DNA of 64,000 nucleotides, from the NCBI RefSeq assembly GCF_014930455.1, contig NZ_JAAIYO010000001.1, positions 558,001 to 622,000 of the forward strand, in the 5' to 3' direction. The notes under the pieces were generated by a model. That model ran no database searches. It saw only the letters and a list, made by a program, of their open reading frames with translations, and was not told where the DNA came from. This document shows positions 53,781 through 63,058 of the stretch, piece after piece. Source of the DNA: Corallococcus soli. Its GTDB lineage: Bacteria > Myxococcota > Myxococcia > Myxococcales > Myxococcaceae. Made by a program: the position numbers and the translations under genes. Each line of letters begins with the position of its first letter. The first letter of the stretch is position 1.

Positions 53781-56700
53781 ATGGCGTCTCTCGTCGAAGG
53801 TCTGAAGGTCCGCTACCTCCCGCAGCCCGAGTGGGGCGTGGGGCATCTGCTGTCGTTGCAGGAGGAGGGGTCCAAGGCGCTCATCGCCTTCCCGTCCCGC
53901 GAGGACGCGCCGGTGCTGGTGTCCACCCGGGGCGGCGCGCTGGTGCCGTACGCGCTGCCCCACGGTGAGCCCATCCAGACGCCGAAGGGGCGCAAGGCCA
54001 CCATCCTGGGGGAGGAGCCCGGCGCGCGCGGCCTGCGCCGCTACGTGGTGCGCTTCGACGACGGGGAGGAGGACGAGCTGCCGGAGTCGGAGGTGCGCTG
54101 CCTGGCGCCGCGCTCGGACCTGCTGTCCACGCTGCGCGACGGGCGGGTGGGGGACGCGAAGGCGTTCATGCTGCGCAAGCAGGCGCTGGTGCTGGACGAC
54201 GAGCGCCGGGGCGACGCGCTGGGGGCGCTGCTGGCCAGCCGGGTGATGGTGAAGCCGCACCAGGTGGGCGTGGTGCAGCGGGTGCTGTCCGCGCGCCGTC
54301 CGCGCTTCGTGCTGGCGGACGAGGTGGGCCTGGGCAAGACGATTGAAGCGGGCATGGTGTTCAGCGCGCTGCGGCTGGTGGGGCTGGCGCGCAGGTGTCT
54401 GGTGGTGGCGCCCAGCCACCTCACCGTGCAGTGGCTGGTGGAGCTGTTCCACAAGTTCAACCAGCTCTTCACGCTGATGGACTCGGACCGCTACGAGCAG
54501 TCGCTGAAGGAGGCGCCGGACGTCTCCCCGTGGGCGCGCTTCCCGCTGGTGGTGACGAGCCTGGAGTTGCTCAGCCGCACCCGCGAGCACCGCGCGGAGG
54601 TGGCGGCCGAGGACGCCTTCTGGGACCTGGTCATCATCGACGAGGCGCACCACCTGAAGGGCGAGAAGGCCTTCGCGGCCGCGCAGGGGCTGGCCGCCAA
54701 CGCGTGGGGCCTGTTGCTGCTCACCGCCACGCCCATGCAGTTGGATCCGGCGGAGTACCACGGGCTGCTCACCCTCATCGACGCGACCACCGCCCCTTCC
54801 GTGAAGGGCTTCGAGGCGCGGCTGCAACGCCAGGAGGAGCTGTCCGCCGCGGTGCGCGCGCTCCAGGAGGGCCAGGGCGCGAAGGCCGCCGTGGCCGCGC
54901 TGGCGAAGCGCTTCCCGGAGGACGCGCGCCTGCAGACGCTGAAGGAGCCAGAGGCGCTGCTCGCGCACCTGGCGGAGACCTACAGCCTGTCGGACCGGCT
55001 GGTGCGCAACCGGCGCGCGGTGGTGGGCGGCTTCTCCACGCGCAGGCTCCACCGGCACCCGGTGCAGCTCACGCCGGAGGAGCTGCAGGCCCGCGACAGC
55101 GCGCTCGCCACGCTGGCGCAGGGCACGCTGAGGGGCGCGCCGCTGGCCAACGTGCTGCGGCGGCTGGAGTCCAGCCCCGCGGCCTTCGCGGGCGCGGTGA
55201 GGGCGAACCCGGCGCTGAAGGAAGCGGACCTGAAGCTGCCCGCCCGCGACGCGAAGTTCCTCGCGTTCGTGGGCGTGCTCGGCGGCATCTGGAAGGCGGA
55301 GCCGCGCGCGAAGGTGCTGGTGTTCACGGAGAGCCGCGACACGCTGGAGGCGCTCCAGGCGGAGCTGTCGCGCGAGGGCGTGGAGGCGCTGGGCTACCAC
55401 GGCGACCTGCCGCTCGTGGAGCGCGACCGGCAGGTGGCGCGCTTCCGGGATCCGGAGGGGCCCCGGGTGCTCATCTGCACGGAGGTGGGCGGCGAGGGCC
55501 GCAACTTCCAGTTCGCGCACCACCTGGTGCACTACGACCTGCCGTGGAGCCCCTCCACGGTGGAGCAGAGAATCGGCCGGTTGGACCGCATCGGTCAGGC
55601 GCACCCGGTGGACATCCACGTCTTCGACCCCGCGGGCACGCTCGCGTCGGACGTGCTGATGCTGCTGGCGGACGCCGTGGGCGTCTTCGGTGAGACGGTG
55701 GGCGGCCTGGACGCGGTGCTGGAGGAGGTGGAGGCGCGCATCGCGGAGCTGGCGCTGCTGCCCCGCGAGGCGCGCGTGGGCTACGCGGCGGAGCTGAAGA
55801 CGCGCGTGGAGGCGGCGCGCGCGCAGGTGACGCGCGCGTATGATCCGCTGCTGGACGTGCGCAGCTTCGACAAGCCGGCCGTCGCCCGGCTGGTGGCGCG
55901 CGCGCACGAGCGCATGGGCGACGAGCCCCCCGAGGACGACGAGGAGGCCGCGCCGCTGGAGGACGGCCTCTGGAGCGTGGCGCGCGACCTGGACGAGCGC
56001 CTGGAGGAGACCGTCACGGAGCTGGCGCGCCGCGTGGGCATTGGCGTGGACGTGGACGAGCAGGTGGAGGCCTTCCAGGTGGCCTTCCAGTTCGGCCACG
56101 CGCTCAATGTGGAAGGGCTGCCCGGCATCGACGTGATGCAGGACCGCACGCTCCTGGGCACCTTCTGGCGCGACACCGCCGTGGAGGCGGAGGAGCTGGA
56201 GTACTTCGCCACCGGCCACCCGCTGGTGGAGGCGCTGTTCGGCTTCCTCAAGGATGGGCCCTACGGCCGCAGCGGCTTCCGCCTCATCGAGAAGCGCGGC
56301 CTGAAGAAGCCCGTGCGCGGCCTGGAGCTGCTCTTCCACGTCCAGCTCCCGGAGCCCGAGGACACCTCCCCCGGCGCCCGCGTGCCCAGCCGCCAGCTGG
56401 CGCGCTTCCTGGAACGCGCCCTGCTGCCCGTCGCCGTGGTGGAGGGCCCGGACGGCCCCGTGGCGGACCCGTCCGTCCTGCCCGCCCTGGAGTCAGAGGG
56501 CCGCGCCCTCAAGGGCGACGACGTCCACCAGGCCTTCCCCGGCTTCGGCCCCTTCGTGGACGCCGCCCTCCCGGTGGCCCAGGCCGCCGCCCAGGCGGAG
56601 CTGACCCGGCGCGCCCAGAAGGCCCGGACCGCCCTGGAGGCCGAGCGCGACGCCGCCGAGGCCCGCCTGCGCCTGTCCCTCTCCCACCAGGGCCTGCCTC

Positions 56701-56819
56701 CGGAGGCGGTGGACGCCCAGGTTGACGCGGAGCGCCAACACTACGCCCGGCTCCTCCAGGCCCTCGGCGGGGCCACCGTGGCGCTCGACGCGGCTTGCGG
56801 TTTCACCCTCAATCGTTGA
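53781..56819 (+). CDS. SNF2-family helicase, RapA-like
   Basis: 1012 aa. The N-terminal 140 residues carry strand-rich, Tudor-like sequence (RYLPQPEWGVGHLLSL, RRYVVRFDDGEEDELPESE). The helicase core follows: DEVGLGKTIEA (motif I, near 180), VIIDEAHHLKG (motif II), LTATPMQ, then the second lobe with FTESRDTLEAL, CTEVGGEGRNFQFA and SPSTVEQRIGRLDRIGQ (motif VI). The long C-terminus is helical. RapA releases stalled RNA polymerase using ATP; this protein may do so or remodel other nucleic-acid complexes. The ATG 53781 begins MASLVEGLKV. Confidence 0.88.
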   Translation: MASLVEGLKVRYLPQPEWGVGHLLSLQEEGSKALIAFPSREDAPVLVSTRGGALVPYALPHGEPIQTPKGRKATILGEEPGARGLRRYVVRFDDGEEDELPESEVRCLAPRSDLLSTLRDGRVGDAKAFMLRKQALVLDDERRGDALGALLASRVMVKPHQVGVVQRVLSARRPRFVLADEVGLGKTIEAGMVFSALRLVGLARRCLVVAPSHLTVQWLVELFHKFNQLFTLMDSDRYEQSLKEAPDVSPWARFPLVVTSLELLSRTREHRAEVAAEDAFWDLVIIDEAHHLKGEKAFAAAQGLAANAWGLLLLTATPMQLDPAEYHGLLTLIDATTAPSVKGFEARLQRQEELSAAVRALQEGQGAKAAVAALAKRFPEDARLQTLKEPEALLAHLAETYSLSDRLVRNRRAVVGGFSTRRLHRHPVQLTPEELQARDSALATLAQGTLRGAPLANVLRRLESSPAAFAGAVRANPALKEADLKLPARDAKFLAFVGVLGGIWKAEPRAKVLVFTESRDTLEALQAELSREGVEALGYHGDLPLVERDRQVARFRDPEGPRVLICTEVGGEGRNFQFAHHLVHYDLPWSPSTVEQRIGRLDRIGQAHPVDIHVFDPAGTLASDVLMLLADAVGVFGETVGGLDAVLEEVEARIAELALLPREARVGYAAELKTRVEAARAQVTRAYDPLLDVRSFDKPAVARLVARAHERMGDEPPEDDEEAAPLEDGLWSVARDLDERLEETVTELARRVGIGVDVDEQVEAFQVAFQFGHALNVEGLPGIDVMQDRTLLGTFWRDTAVEAEELEYFATGHPLVEALFGFLKDGPYGRSGFRLIEKRGLKKPVRGLELLFHVQLPEPEDTSPGARVPSRQLARFLERALLPVAVVEGPDGPVADPSVLPALESEGRALKGDDVHQAFPGFGPFVDAALPVAQAAAQAELTRRAQKARTALEAERDAAEARLRLSLSHQGLPPEAVDAQVDAERQHYARLLQALGGATVALDAACGFTLNR

Positions 56820-56918
56820 ATAACCGTTGGGCCCAAATGGAATGACGTTGAAACGGGCTCGGGCCATTTGACCGATTCCCCAATCATCGAGAATCTAGGA
56901 GGAAGCCTACATCCCCCC

Positions 56919-57716
56919 ATGGCCTCCTCCCAATCCCAGCGTCGGAAGTCCGAGTCCGGTCAGGCGGCCGTCGAGGCGGCGTTGTGCATGCCGCTGGTGG
57001 TGTTCCTGGTGCTGGGGTCGCTGCAGCTCTTCATGCTGTTGCAGGGCCGCATCCTGGCGCAGGTGGCGGTGTACCGCGCGGTGCGCGCGGGCAGCCTGAA
57101 CCACGGCAGTTGCCAGGCGATGACGCACGCGGCGCTGGTGACGATGCTGCCCACGGTGACGTCCACCAACACGGGCGCGAAGCTGGCGAAGGCCTTCGAG
57201 GACCGCGAGCGCAACCACCTGCGCGTGAGCGGCTCCAAGGGCGAGCTCTTCACCGAAGGCCCCATGGTGGAGATCGTCCGCGAGTCGCCGGACGTCGCCT
57301 GGGTGCGCGGCCTGGACGGGGACGAGGACCTGCTGTTCGACGCGCCCACGGATTCGGCGGTGGAGCTGCGGCGGCGCACGCTCGAGATCCGCATGGTGGC
57401 CTGGTACTACATGCGCATCCCGTTCGCGGACTGGGTGATGAGCCGCATGTTCCTGGCCCACTTCCACCTGAGGAACTACCAGAACGCCAACCCGCTGAAC
57501 CCCGCGCAGGGCAAGACGGACTGGTGGAACGACACCGACGTGGAGCTGGGCGCGGACGGGTGGCCCGGCGGTGACCTGGGCGAGCGGATGGTGAAGTGGA
57601 GCGGGCAGGGCCACTACCTGTTCCCCATCCAGGTGCACGCGGCCATGCGGATGATGACGCCGGTGAAGGCGGAGAACTTCCAGGGAGGTGCCGGATGCAG
57701 CCTGCACGGCTTCTGA
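56919..57716 (+). CDS. TadE-like pilus assembly protein
   Basis: 265 aa. The N-terminus has the TadE pattern: GQAAVEAALCMPLVVFLVLG, a short basic leader followed by one hydrophobic segment with Glu near its start. The rest is soluble and periplasmic. It overlaps the next gene by 22 nt. The ATG 56919 is far (about 16 nt) from AGGAGG, so the true start is uncertain, with a TTG at 56868 as alternative. TadE-type proteins are minor subunits of Tad/Flp pili. First of four coupled genes. Confidence 0.75.
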   Translation: MASSQSQRRKSESGQAAVEAALCMPLVVFLVLGSLQLFMLLQGRILAQVAVYRAVRAGSLNHGSCQAMTHAALVTMLPTVTSTNTGAKLAKAFEDRERNHLRVSGSKGELFTEGPMVEIVRESPDVAWVRGLDGDEDLLFDAPTDSAVELRRRTLEIRMVAWYYMRIPFADWVMSRMFLAHFHLRNYQNANPLNPAQGKTDWWNDTDVELGADGWPGGDLGERMVKWSGQGHYLFPIQVHAAMRMMTPVKAENFQGGAGCSLHGF

Positions 57717-59236
57717 GGCACGGCGGACGCGGACAGGCGCTGGTCCTGTTCTCGCTCACGCTCCTCTTGCTGACGCTGATGGTGTTGATGACGCTGGGCT
57801 TCGGCATGCGCGCCAAGGAGCGCGTCGAAATCCAGATGGCGGCGGACGCGGCGGCGTACAGCCAGGCGGTGTCCACGGCGCGCACGTTCAACGCCATCGC
57901 GGTGATGAACCGCGCGCAGATCGCCCACATGGTGGCCATGGCGGGCACCCAGTCGATGATCAGCTTCGGCAGCCAGTACCACGCCGCGCGCCAGGCCACG
58001 CCCTGCCCCGTGCCGGACCCGGCGTTCGCGCTGCTGGACGAGGCCGCCGCCACCCAGACGCGGCAGCTCCAGGGGCGGGCGGGCGCCATGTACAGCGCGG
58101 AGCTGGCGCTGTACTCGCGCCTGGTGGGCTCGCAGCTGGCGGACCAGAAGCTCACCCGGGCCATTGCCCGGGCGGTCAACCCGGAGCTGGACGCTCCGGA
58201 GCAGGGCGCCAACAAGTCCCTGTCGGAGGTGTCCGGCGGCGCGTCCTCCATCCAGAGCAAGGACAAGCTCATGGAGCAGGAGGCCGCCGGCAATACGCCA
58301 GCGGCCACCGGCGCGGTGGCGACGACCGGTGGCGGTCAGGGCGACGCCATGCGCAACGCCACCATGGGCAGCCTGGGCTGGACGTGGGTGCACGGCCGTC
58401 CCAGCGGCAGCGCGGGCTTCGGCTCGGGCATGGCCGCGAACAACCCGGGCTTCACGCACTACCCCAGCATCGGAGGGATGGACTCCTCCACCTACCAGAC
58501 CATCTCCGGCCGCAACTCGTGGGCGCACGACCACGCGGATGCGCCGGCGCTCATCCCGTGCCCGGACGGCAACATCTACCCGAGCCCCACCGCGAACGCC
58601 TGGGTGATGTCGGACGAGTACCAGTCCAAGCAGGACCAGCACGTCTTCATGCTCCACCCGGCGCCCGGCCAGGGCATGGAGTCCGGCAAGCGCGTGGATG
58701 AGATGCACACGCTGGGCGCCTGCGTCGTCTGCCCGGGCATCTGGCCCTATGCGGTGGGCTTCAACGCGGGGCTCCTGCACGACAACGGCGGGGAGAACGA
58801 CTTCGGACAGCCCAAGCTGTACGCCATGGTGCTGCGCGACTACGCCAGCAACAGCCGCAGGGCCCGGCCGGACCCCTGGAACCTGATGTTCAAGTTCAAG
58901 TTCGCGGGCCAGGAGACGCTGTTCGACAACTCGGCGCCGCTGGGCCGCATCCAGCCCACCGGCCGCGAGGACGTGCAGCGCAACCAGGTGGCCCTGTCCG
59001 CGGGCATGGCCTACTACCACCGGCCCCGGCCCGCGGCGGTGGGCGGCGGCTGGGAGGAGCCTCCCAACTTCCTCAACCCCTTCTGGCGCGCCACGCTGGT
59101 GAGCACCGAGGGCGCCCGGGACGACAAGCCCGCGGAGAGCCTGGACCAGGCGGGCTTCTCCGAACACGCGGGCGCGCTGCGCCGGCTGGACGCCGCGGGC
59201 TACCGGGGCGCCAGCCGCACCGGCGGAAGGTACTGA
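57695..59236 (+). CDS. Tad-family protein, large TadG-like
   Basis: 513 aa with a single N-terminal membrane segment (GQALVLFSLTLLLLTLMVLM) followed by MAADAAAYSQAVSTARTFNA, the typical Tad start with an 'AADAAA' helix. The long remainder is soluble, rich in Gly/Ser/Ala, with a pair of Cys (GACVVCPG). No von Willebrand domain is seen. ATG 57695 has GGGAGG at the right distance and lies 22 nt inside the previous gene. It probably sits in the periplasm as a minor pilin or assembly subunit; no Tad ATPase is in the window. Confidence 0.75.
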   Translation: MQPARLLRHGGRGQALVLFSLTLLLLTLMVLMTLGFGMRAKERVEIQMAADAAAYSQAVSTARTFNAIAVMNRAQIAHMVAMAGTQSMISFGSQYHAARQATPCPVPDPAFALLDEAAATQTRQLQGRAGAMYSAELALYSRLVGSQLADQKLTRAIARAVNPELDAPEQGANKSLSEVSGGASSIQSKDKLMEQEAAGNTPAATGAVATTGGGQGDAMRNATMGSLGWTWVHGRPSGSAGFGSGMAANNPGFTHYPSIGGMDSSTYQTISGRNSWAHDHADAPALIPCPDGNIYPSPTANAWVMSDEYQSKQDQHVFMLHPAPGQGMESGKRVDEMHTLGACVVCPGIWPYAVGFNAGLLHDNGGENDFGQPKLYAMVLRDYASNSRRARPDPWNLMFKFKFAGQETLFDNSAPLGRIQPTGREDVQRNQVALSAGMAYYHRPRPAAVGGGWEEPPNFLNPFWRATLVSTEGARDDKPAESLDQAGFSEHAGALRRLDAAGYRGASRTGGRY

Positions 59237-59242
59237 CGCGCC

Positions 59243-60223
59243 ATGGGCAAGCGGACCTTCGCGGCACGGCGGGGACAGGCGCTGGTGGAGACGGCGCTGG
59301 GCACGATGGTGTTCATCACCGTGCTCATGTTCGGCATCTACTTCGCGGAGGTGGCCGCGCTCACGCTCAAGGTGCAGGAGGCCGCCAACTTCGCGCTCTG
59401 GGAGTCCACCGGCCACGTGATGCACGACCCGGAGACGGGCGTCTTCCAGCGGCCGAACGCGGCGGCGCTCGCGTCCTCGGAGGCCAGCGGGCGCTACGGC
59501 GACTTCGACGGCCGGGCCAGCGTGCAGGGCAACATGACGCTCCAACTGGCCATCGCGCGCGCGGAGCGGATGCGCGTGATGTGTGACTCGGCGCGGCCCG
59601 CGGGCAGCGACCCCGACGCCATCCTGGGCGTGCGTCCCACGGACGCGGACCCTGGCTCGCCCGCGCTGGGGCTGGCGATGCAGACCCAGTCCGAAGGCAT
59701 CTCCTGCACGGCCTCCGCCACGCTGAGCACGCAGCGCATCGGCCGGTTCATGGAGCCGGAGTTCTTCAAGGTCTCGCACCGGCGCGCGACGGATCAGTTC
59801 GTGGTGTGCGCCGCGGGGCGCGCGTCGAACGGCCAGTGCCGCGGCCGCTTCTTCATGCTGCTGGACGACTGGGGCCTGTCCAGCGTCGCGGAGGGGCGCG
59901 CGTGCCCGCTCAGCGCGAACACGGGCGCGACGTGCCAGAACGTGGACTACTACTCCTGGGTGGAGCGCGTGTACCGGGAGAACGGCGGCGGCGGGAACGC
60001 GGGCAGCGCGCTGATGGCGGGCGTGGGCGCGGTGGGCGGCGTGAACGAGGACCAGTTCTTCATGAGCTTCACGGGCGCGGAAGCCAACTACGAGCAGAGC
60101 ATTGGCGCGTCGCACGCGGGCAACCAGACCGTCTGGGAGACGTCCCCCTTCCGGGCGGACAACCTCTCCCCCAAGTACGACGTGAACCGCCGCAACAAGT
60201 GGCTGGGGCGCGTGCGGCCGTGA
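59243..60223 (+). CDS. TadE-like protein 2
   Basis: 326 aa. Basic start then GQALVETALGTMVFITVLMF, again a TadE-type segment with Glu, followed by soluble sequence with several Cys (VMCDSAR, ISCTAS, VVCAAGR, GQCRGR, ACPLSA, ATCQNV) that could form disulphides outside the cytoplasm. It begins 6 nt after the previous gene and its stop overlaps the next start by 4 nt (GTGA). Cellular role as in the Tad group. Confidence 0.75.
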   Translation: MGKRTFAARRGQALVETALGTMVFITVLMFGIYFAEVAALTLKVQEAANFALWESTGHVMHDPETGVFQRPNAAALASSEASGRYGDFDGRASVQGNMTLQLAIARAERMRVMCDSARPAGSDPDAILGVRPTDADPGSPALGLAMQTQSEGISCTASATLSTQRIGRFMEPEFFKVSHRRATDQFVVCAAGRASNGQCRGRFFMLLDDWGLSSVAEGRACPLSANTGATCQNVDYYSWVERVYRENGGGGNAGSALMAGVGAVGGVNEDQFFMSFTGAEANYEQSIGASHAGNQTVWETSPFRADNLSPKYDVNRRNKWLGRVRP

Positions 60224-60915
60224 GGTCCGTGCGCGGGGCGCTGGCGCTGCTGGCGCTGGTGCTGGCTCCGCCCGCCGGGGCGACGGACGCGGGCGTGAAG
60301 GAGGCCATCCCCCCGCGCTTCGAGTGGCCCCGGCTCCAGGTGCTGGAGCACGTGGAGGCGAGCGAAATCGTGGAGGCGGAGGGCGTCCCCGTGGCGCTGC
60401 GCGCGGTGCGCGTGAAGGAGAACGCGCGGGTGCTGGTGCAGCGCTTCGCGGACGCGTTCCGCGACCAGGGGCTCTACGTGGCGCCGGGCAGGAAGCAGGC
60501 GCAGCTGGCGAACAACGCGGCCATGCTCACCGCGTTCGATCCGCTCCGCGCCATCACGTACACGGTCATCCTCCAGCCGCAGCCGGACGGCACCACGTCG
60601 CTGTACCTGGGCGAGGCGAACCACGCGCTGGCGAAGAAGGTCTCCGCGGCGGGTGACTTCGCGCCGCTGCCGTCGCAGGCGCGGGACGTGCTGCGCGTCA
60701 ATTCAGAGGGGTCGCGCACGCTGAGCTTCCAGACGTCGCTCACGGGCGAACAGGTGCAGGCGTTCTACGACGACGCGCTCGCCAAGGCCGGGTGGAAGCC
60801 CGCCGACGAGCCGGGGCTCTACACGCGGCCCGGCGGCGAGCTGCGGCTCACGCACGAGCCCGGCAAGACGGGCCAGCGCGCGGTGGTGCTGCTCTACGTG
60901 GCCCGCGCGCGCTGA
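60220..60915 (+). CDS. Secreted protein, last gene of the Tad-like operon
   Basis: 231 aa from GTG 60220. Signal peptide VRSVRGALALLALVLAPPAGAT, then a soluble mixed domain with repeated pairs of basic and acidic segments. A C-terminal unit with TSLTGEQVQAFYDDALAKAGW is typical of periplasmic proteins that bind peptide or envelope components. No family recognised. It is coupled to the previous gene by a 4-nt overlap and converges with the next gene, 9 nt between stops. Confidence 0.7.
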   Translation: MRSVRGALALLALVLAPPAGATDAGVKEAIPPRFEWPRLQVLEHVEASEIVEAEGVPVALRAVRVKENARVLVQRFADAFRDQGLYVAPGRKQAQLANNAAMLTAFDPLRAITYTVILQPQPDGTTSLYLGEANHALAKKVSAAGDFAPLPSQARDVLRVNSEGSRTLSFQTSLTGEQVQAFYDDALAKAGWKPADEPGLYTRPGGELRLTHEPGKTGQRAVVLLYVARAR

Positions 60916-60924
60916 GCCGGAGCG

Positions 60925-61479
60925 TCAGGCGCGCAGCTTCTCGCGCAGCGCCTTCGCGCGGCCCTGCATGTCGGGATCCAGGCCGGTCAGCTCAATGGAC
61001 TTCAGGCGCTGATCCAGGCTCTTGGGCACCTTCTTCTGGAGCGTGCCGGCCTCCTGGAGCGCCTCCAGCTTCGCCAGCGCCTGGTCGACGATGCGGTCGC
61101 GCGGGTGGTCCAGCAGGCTGTCGAGGAAGTACGCGTCCTCGGGCAGCTCCGGGTACTTCTCCAGGTACTCGACGACGCCCTTCACCCAGTCCGCGCGCGT
61201 CTCCGAGTCCTGCACCTTCTGCAGGGCGGCCTTCTGGGCCTTGCGCTTGCCTTCGGGGTCGAACGTCTTCGCGAGGCCCTCCGGGAGCTCTCCGCCGGTG
61301 AAGAGCGCGTCCGCGGCCGTCTTGTATTTCTGGTAGCTGGCGCTGCGCTCCAGCTTCTGCTGCGCCGGGTCGTCCTGGCGCGAGTGGTACTTGCTCTTGC
61401 CCCGCTGCGCGTCCAGCTCGCGGTAGGACTTGTTGCGCTTGCCGGTGAACCCGCCACCGTCGTTGTCATCTCGGGCCAT
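60925..61479 (-). CDS. Hypothetical charged protein
   Basis: 184 aa, very hydrophilic and rich in Lys, Arg, Asp and Glu. A KNR-K repeat-like N-terminus (FTGKRNKSYRELDAQRGKSKY) leads into helical sequence (QALAKLEALQEAGTLQKK). No membrane or signal sequence. GGGGAG precedes ATG 61479, and the stop of the upstream gene is 3 nt before it, so they are one transcript. Family unknown; a nucleic-acid-associated role would be a guess from the charge. Confidence 0.65.
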   Translation of the reverse strand: MARDDNDGGGFTGKRNKSYRELDAQRGKSKYHSRQDDPAQQKLERSASYQKYKTAADALFTGGELPEGLAKTFDPEGKRKAQKAALQKVQDSETRADWVKGVVEYLEKYPELPEDAYFLDSLLDHPRDRIVDQALAKLEALQEAGTLQKKVPKSLDQRLKSIELTGLDPDMQGRAKALREKLRA

Positions 61480-61482
61480 CGT

Positions 61483-62244
61483 TCATCTCCCCTTGCGGGC
61501 GCGCCACAGCGCCGCCAGTCCCCGCCGGACGAGGGTGCGCACCTGCGCCAGCTCCTCGGGAGCGAGGGGGTGCTCCTCGTCATGCTCCGCCTCGAACAAC
61601 GCTTCCGTCACGTAGGCCTGGAGGGTGTCCGGCGCGGGCGGCGCATCCGGATCCCCGTCCAGGGCCGCCGCTTGCGCGGCCGTCAGCCCTGGGGGCCAGC
61701 CCAGCTCCAGCATGGCGTGCAGCTCGAAGAGCAGATGCCGGGCGACCCCGTAACCTTCGTCCGTGAGGCCGGCGGCGTCAAGCGCACCCAGCAGGCCATC
61801 CTGCCGGTTCTCATAGGCATGCATCAGCCGCGTGCGCGCCTTGTCGTCGTCCTCCAGGTAACGCCAGGCGGCCTCCACGAATTCGGCGGAGGGCTCGCCG
61901 GGGTGGAAGGGCGCGGGCGGCTGCAGGCGCTCCTTCTTCGGGCGCGGCGGGCGCGGGCCGTCGTCCAGCCGCACCGCCTTGCCCTCCAGCACCGCGTCCC
62001 AGAGGCCCAGCAGGTTCTGGTACAGGCGGCGCGCCAGCTCCGGGTCCTTGAAGCGGGGCTCCTCGGCGAAGAGGGTGGGGATGACGTCGCTGGCGGCGTC
62101 GCCCTCCGCGCGCGCCTGGCGCATGCGTTCGAGCACCTCGGCGGTGTCGCAGGGACTGCCGGCCAGCTCCAGCAGCCCGTCGAGCGTCTGTGCGCCCTCG
62201 AACTGGCGGATGAAGTCGGGGCCTCGGTCTTTGGAGCGGCTCAT
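61483..62244 (-). CDS. Hypothetical soluble protein
   Basis: 253 aa from ATG 62244 (MSRSKDRGPDF); the frame stays open to 62301 but with no better site. It is acidic, helical and Ala/Leu-rich, with EFVEAAWRYLEDDDKAR and EEHPLAPEELAQVRTLVRRGL as visible helices. No motif recognised. It forms a pair with the next gene at its 3' side (3 nt gap). Confidence 0.65.
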   Translation of the reverse strand: MSRSKDRGPDFIRQFEGAQTLDGLLELAGSPCDTAEVLERMRQARAEGDAASDVIPTLFAEEPRFKDPELARRLYQNLLGLWDAVLEGKAVRLDDGPRPPRPKKERLQPPAPFHPGEPSAEFVEAAWRYLEDDDKARTRLMHAYENRQDGLLGALDAAGLTDEGYGVARHLLFELHAMLELGWPPGLTAAQAAALDGDPDAPPAPDTLQAYVTEALFEAEHDEEHPLAPEELAQVRTLVRRGLAALWRARKGR

Positions 62245-62377
62245 CGTGGGGCGGACGGTAGGCACAAGGTGGGCGTCCACGCACGGGCCATTCACGGCCA
62301 CCTGTTGACGGAGGGCGGCCGGGCGGCGGGTGGGCTGGCTTCCGTTTCCGGCCGGGCGCCCCTACTCTGCGCCATTC

Positions 62378-63058
62378 ATGGCCGTGGAAACCTCGCCCGA
62401 AACCCTGAAGTCCGCGATGCAGGAACTCTATCGGGCGCGAGCGGTGGAGGGGCCTCCGGGAGAGAACGGCCTGCGCACCGTGTGGCACCTGAGCCCCCAG
62501 GGCGCGGAGCTGCTGTCCCTCATCGACGAGGAGGGACGCGTCCGGCGACAGGAGCTCACGCTGCTGGACGAGCACTGCATCTGGGCCAGCGGCCAGGGCG
62601 TGCGCACCGGCCGGGTGGAGCTGGGAGAGGCGCGGCGCCCGCCGGTGTCCACCGAAGTGCGCGCGGACCCGGAGCTCGTGCCCCACCGGCTGGTGCGCGC
62701 GGCGCAGGCGCTGGCCTCCTACGCGGGGCAGGACCGGTACATCCTCCACATGCAGCGCGTGCTGGCGCTGGCGCGCGAGGGCCTGGAGATGTCCAGCATC
62801 GTGGGCACGGAGTCTCTAGCGCGCACGGGAAGCCCGGCCCTCTTCACGCCGGTGACGCCGCCGCCGGAGGAGGAGCCCGTCGCCCAGCCGCGCGTCGAAC
62901 CGGCGCCAGAGGTGGTGCTGCGCCACGGCGAGGCGCTGCCCAACGAGGTGCTGCCGCCGGTGGTGCGCCGCTCGGAGGGGCTGGTGCTGGTGGCCGTCTT
63001 CGGCGTGGCGGTGGTGGTGGCCATCCTCATGCTGGTCGTGATGTCGCGGGGAGGCTGA
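62378..63058 (+). CDS. Hypothetical protein with a C-terminal membrane anchor
   Basis: 226 aa. The N-terminal 140 residues are soluble (helical, LSLIDEEGRVRRQELTLLDEH), then a Pro/Glu-rich linker (TPVTPPPEEEPVAQP), then one hydrophobic helix at the end (LVLVAVFGVAVVVAILMLVVM). This is a tail-anchor plan. The end overlaps the end of the converging membrane gene by 32 nt. ATG 62378; family unknown. Confidence 0.65.
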   Translation: MAVETSPETLKSAMQELYRARAVEGPPGENGLRTVWHLSPQGAELLSLIDEEGRVRRQELTLLDEHCIWASGQGVRTGRVELGEARRPPVSTEVRADPELVPHRLVRAAQALASYAGQDRYILHMQRVLALAREGLEMSSIVGTESLARTGSPALFTPVTPPPEEEPVAQPRVEPAPEVVLRHGEALPNEVLPPVVRRSEGLVLVAVFGVAVVVAILMLVVMSRGG

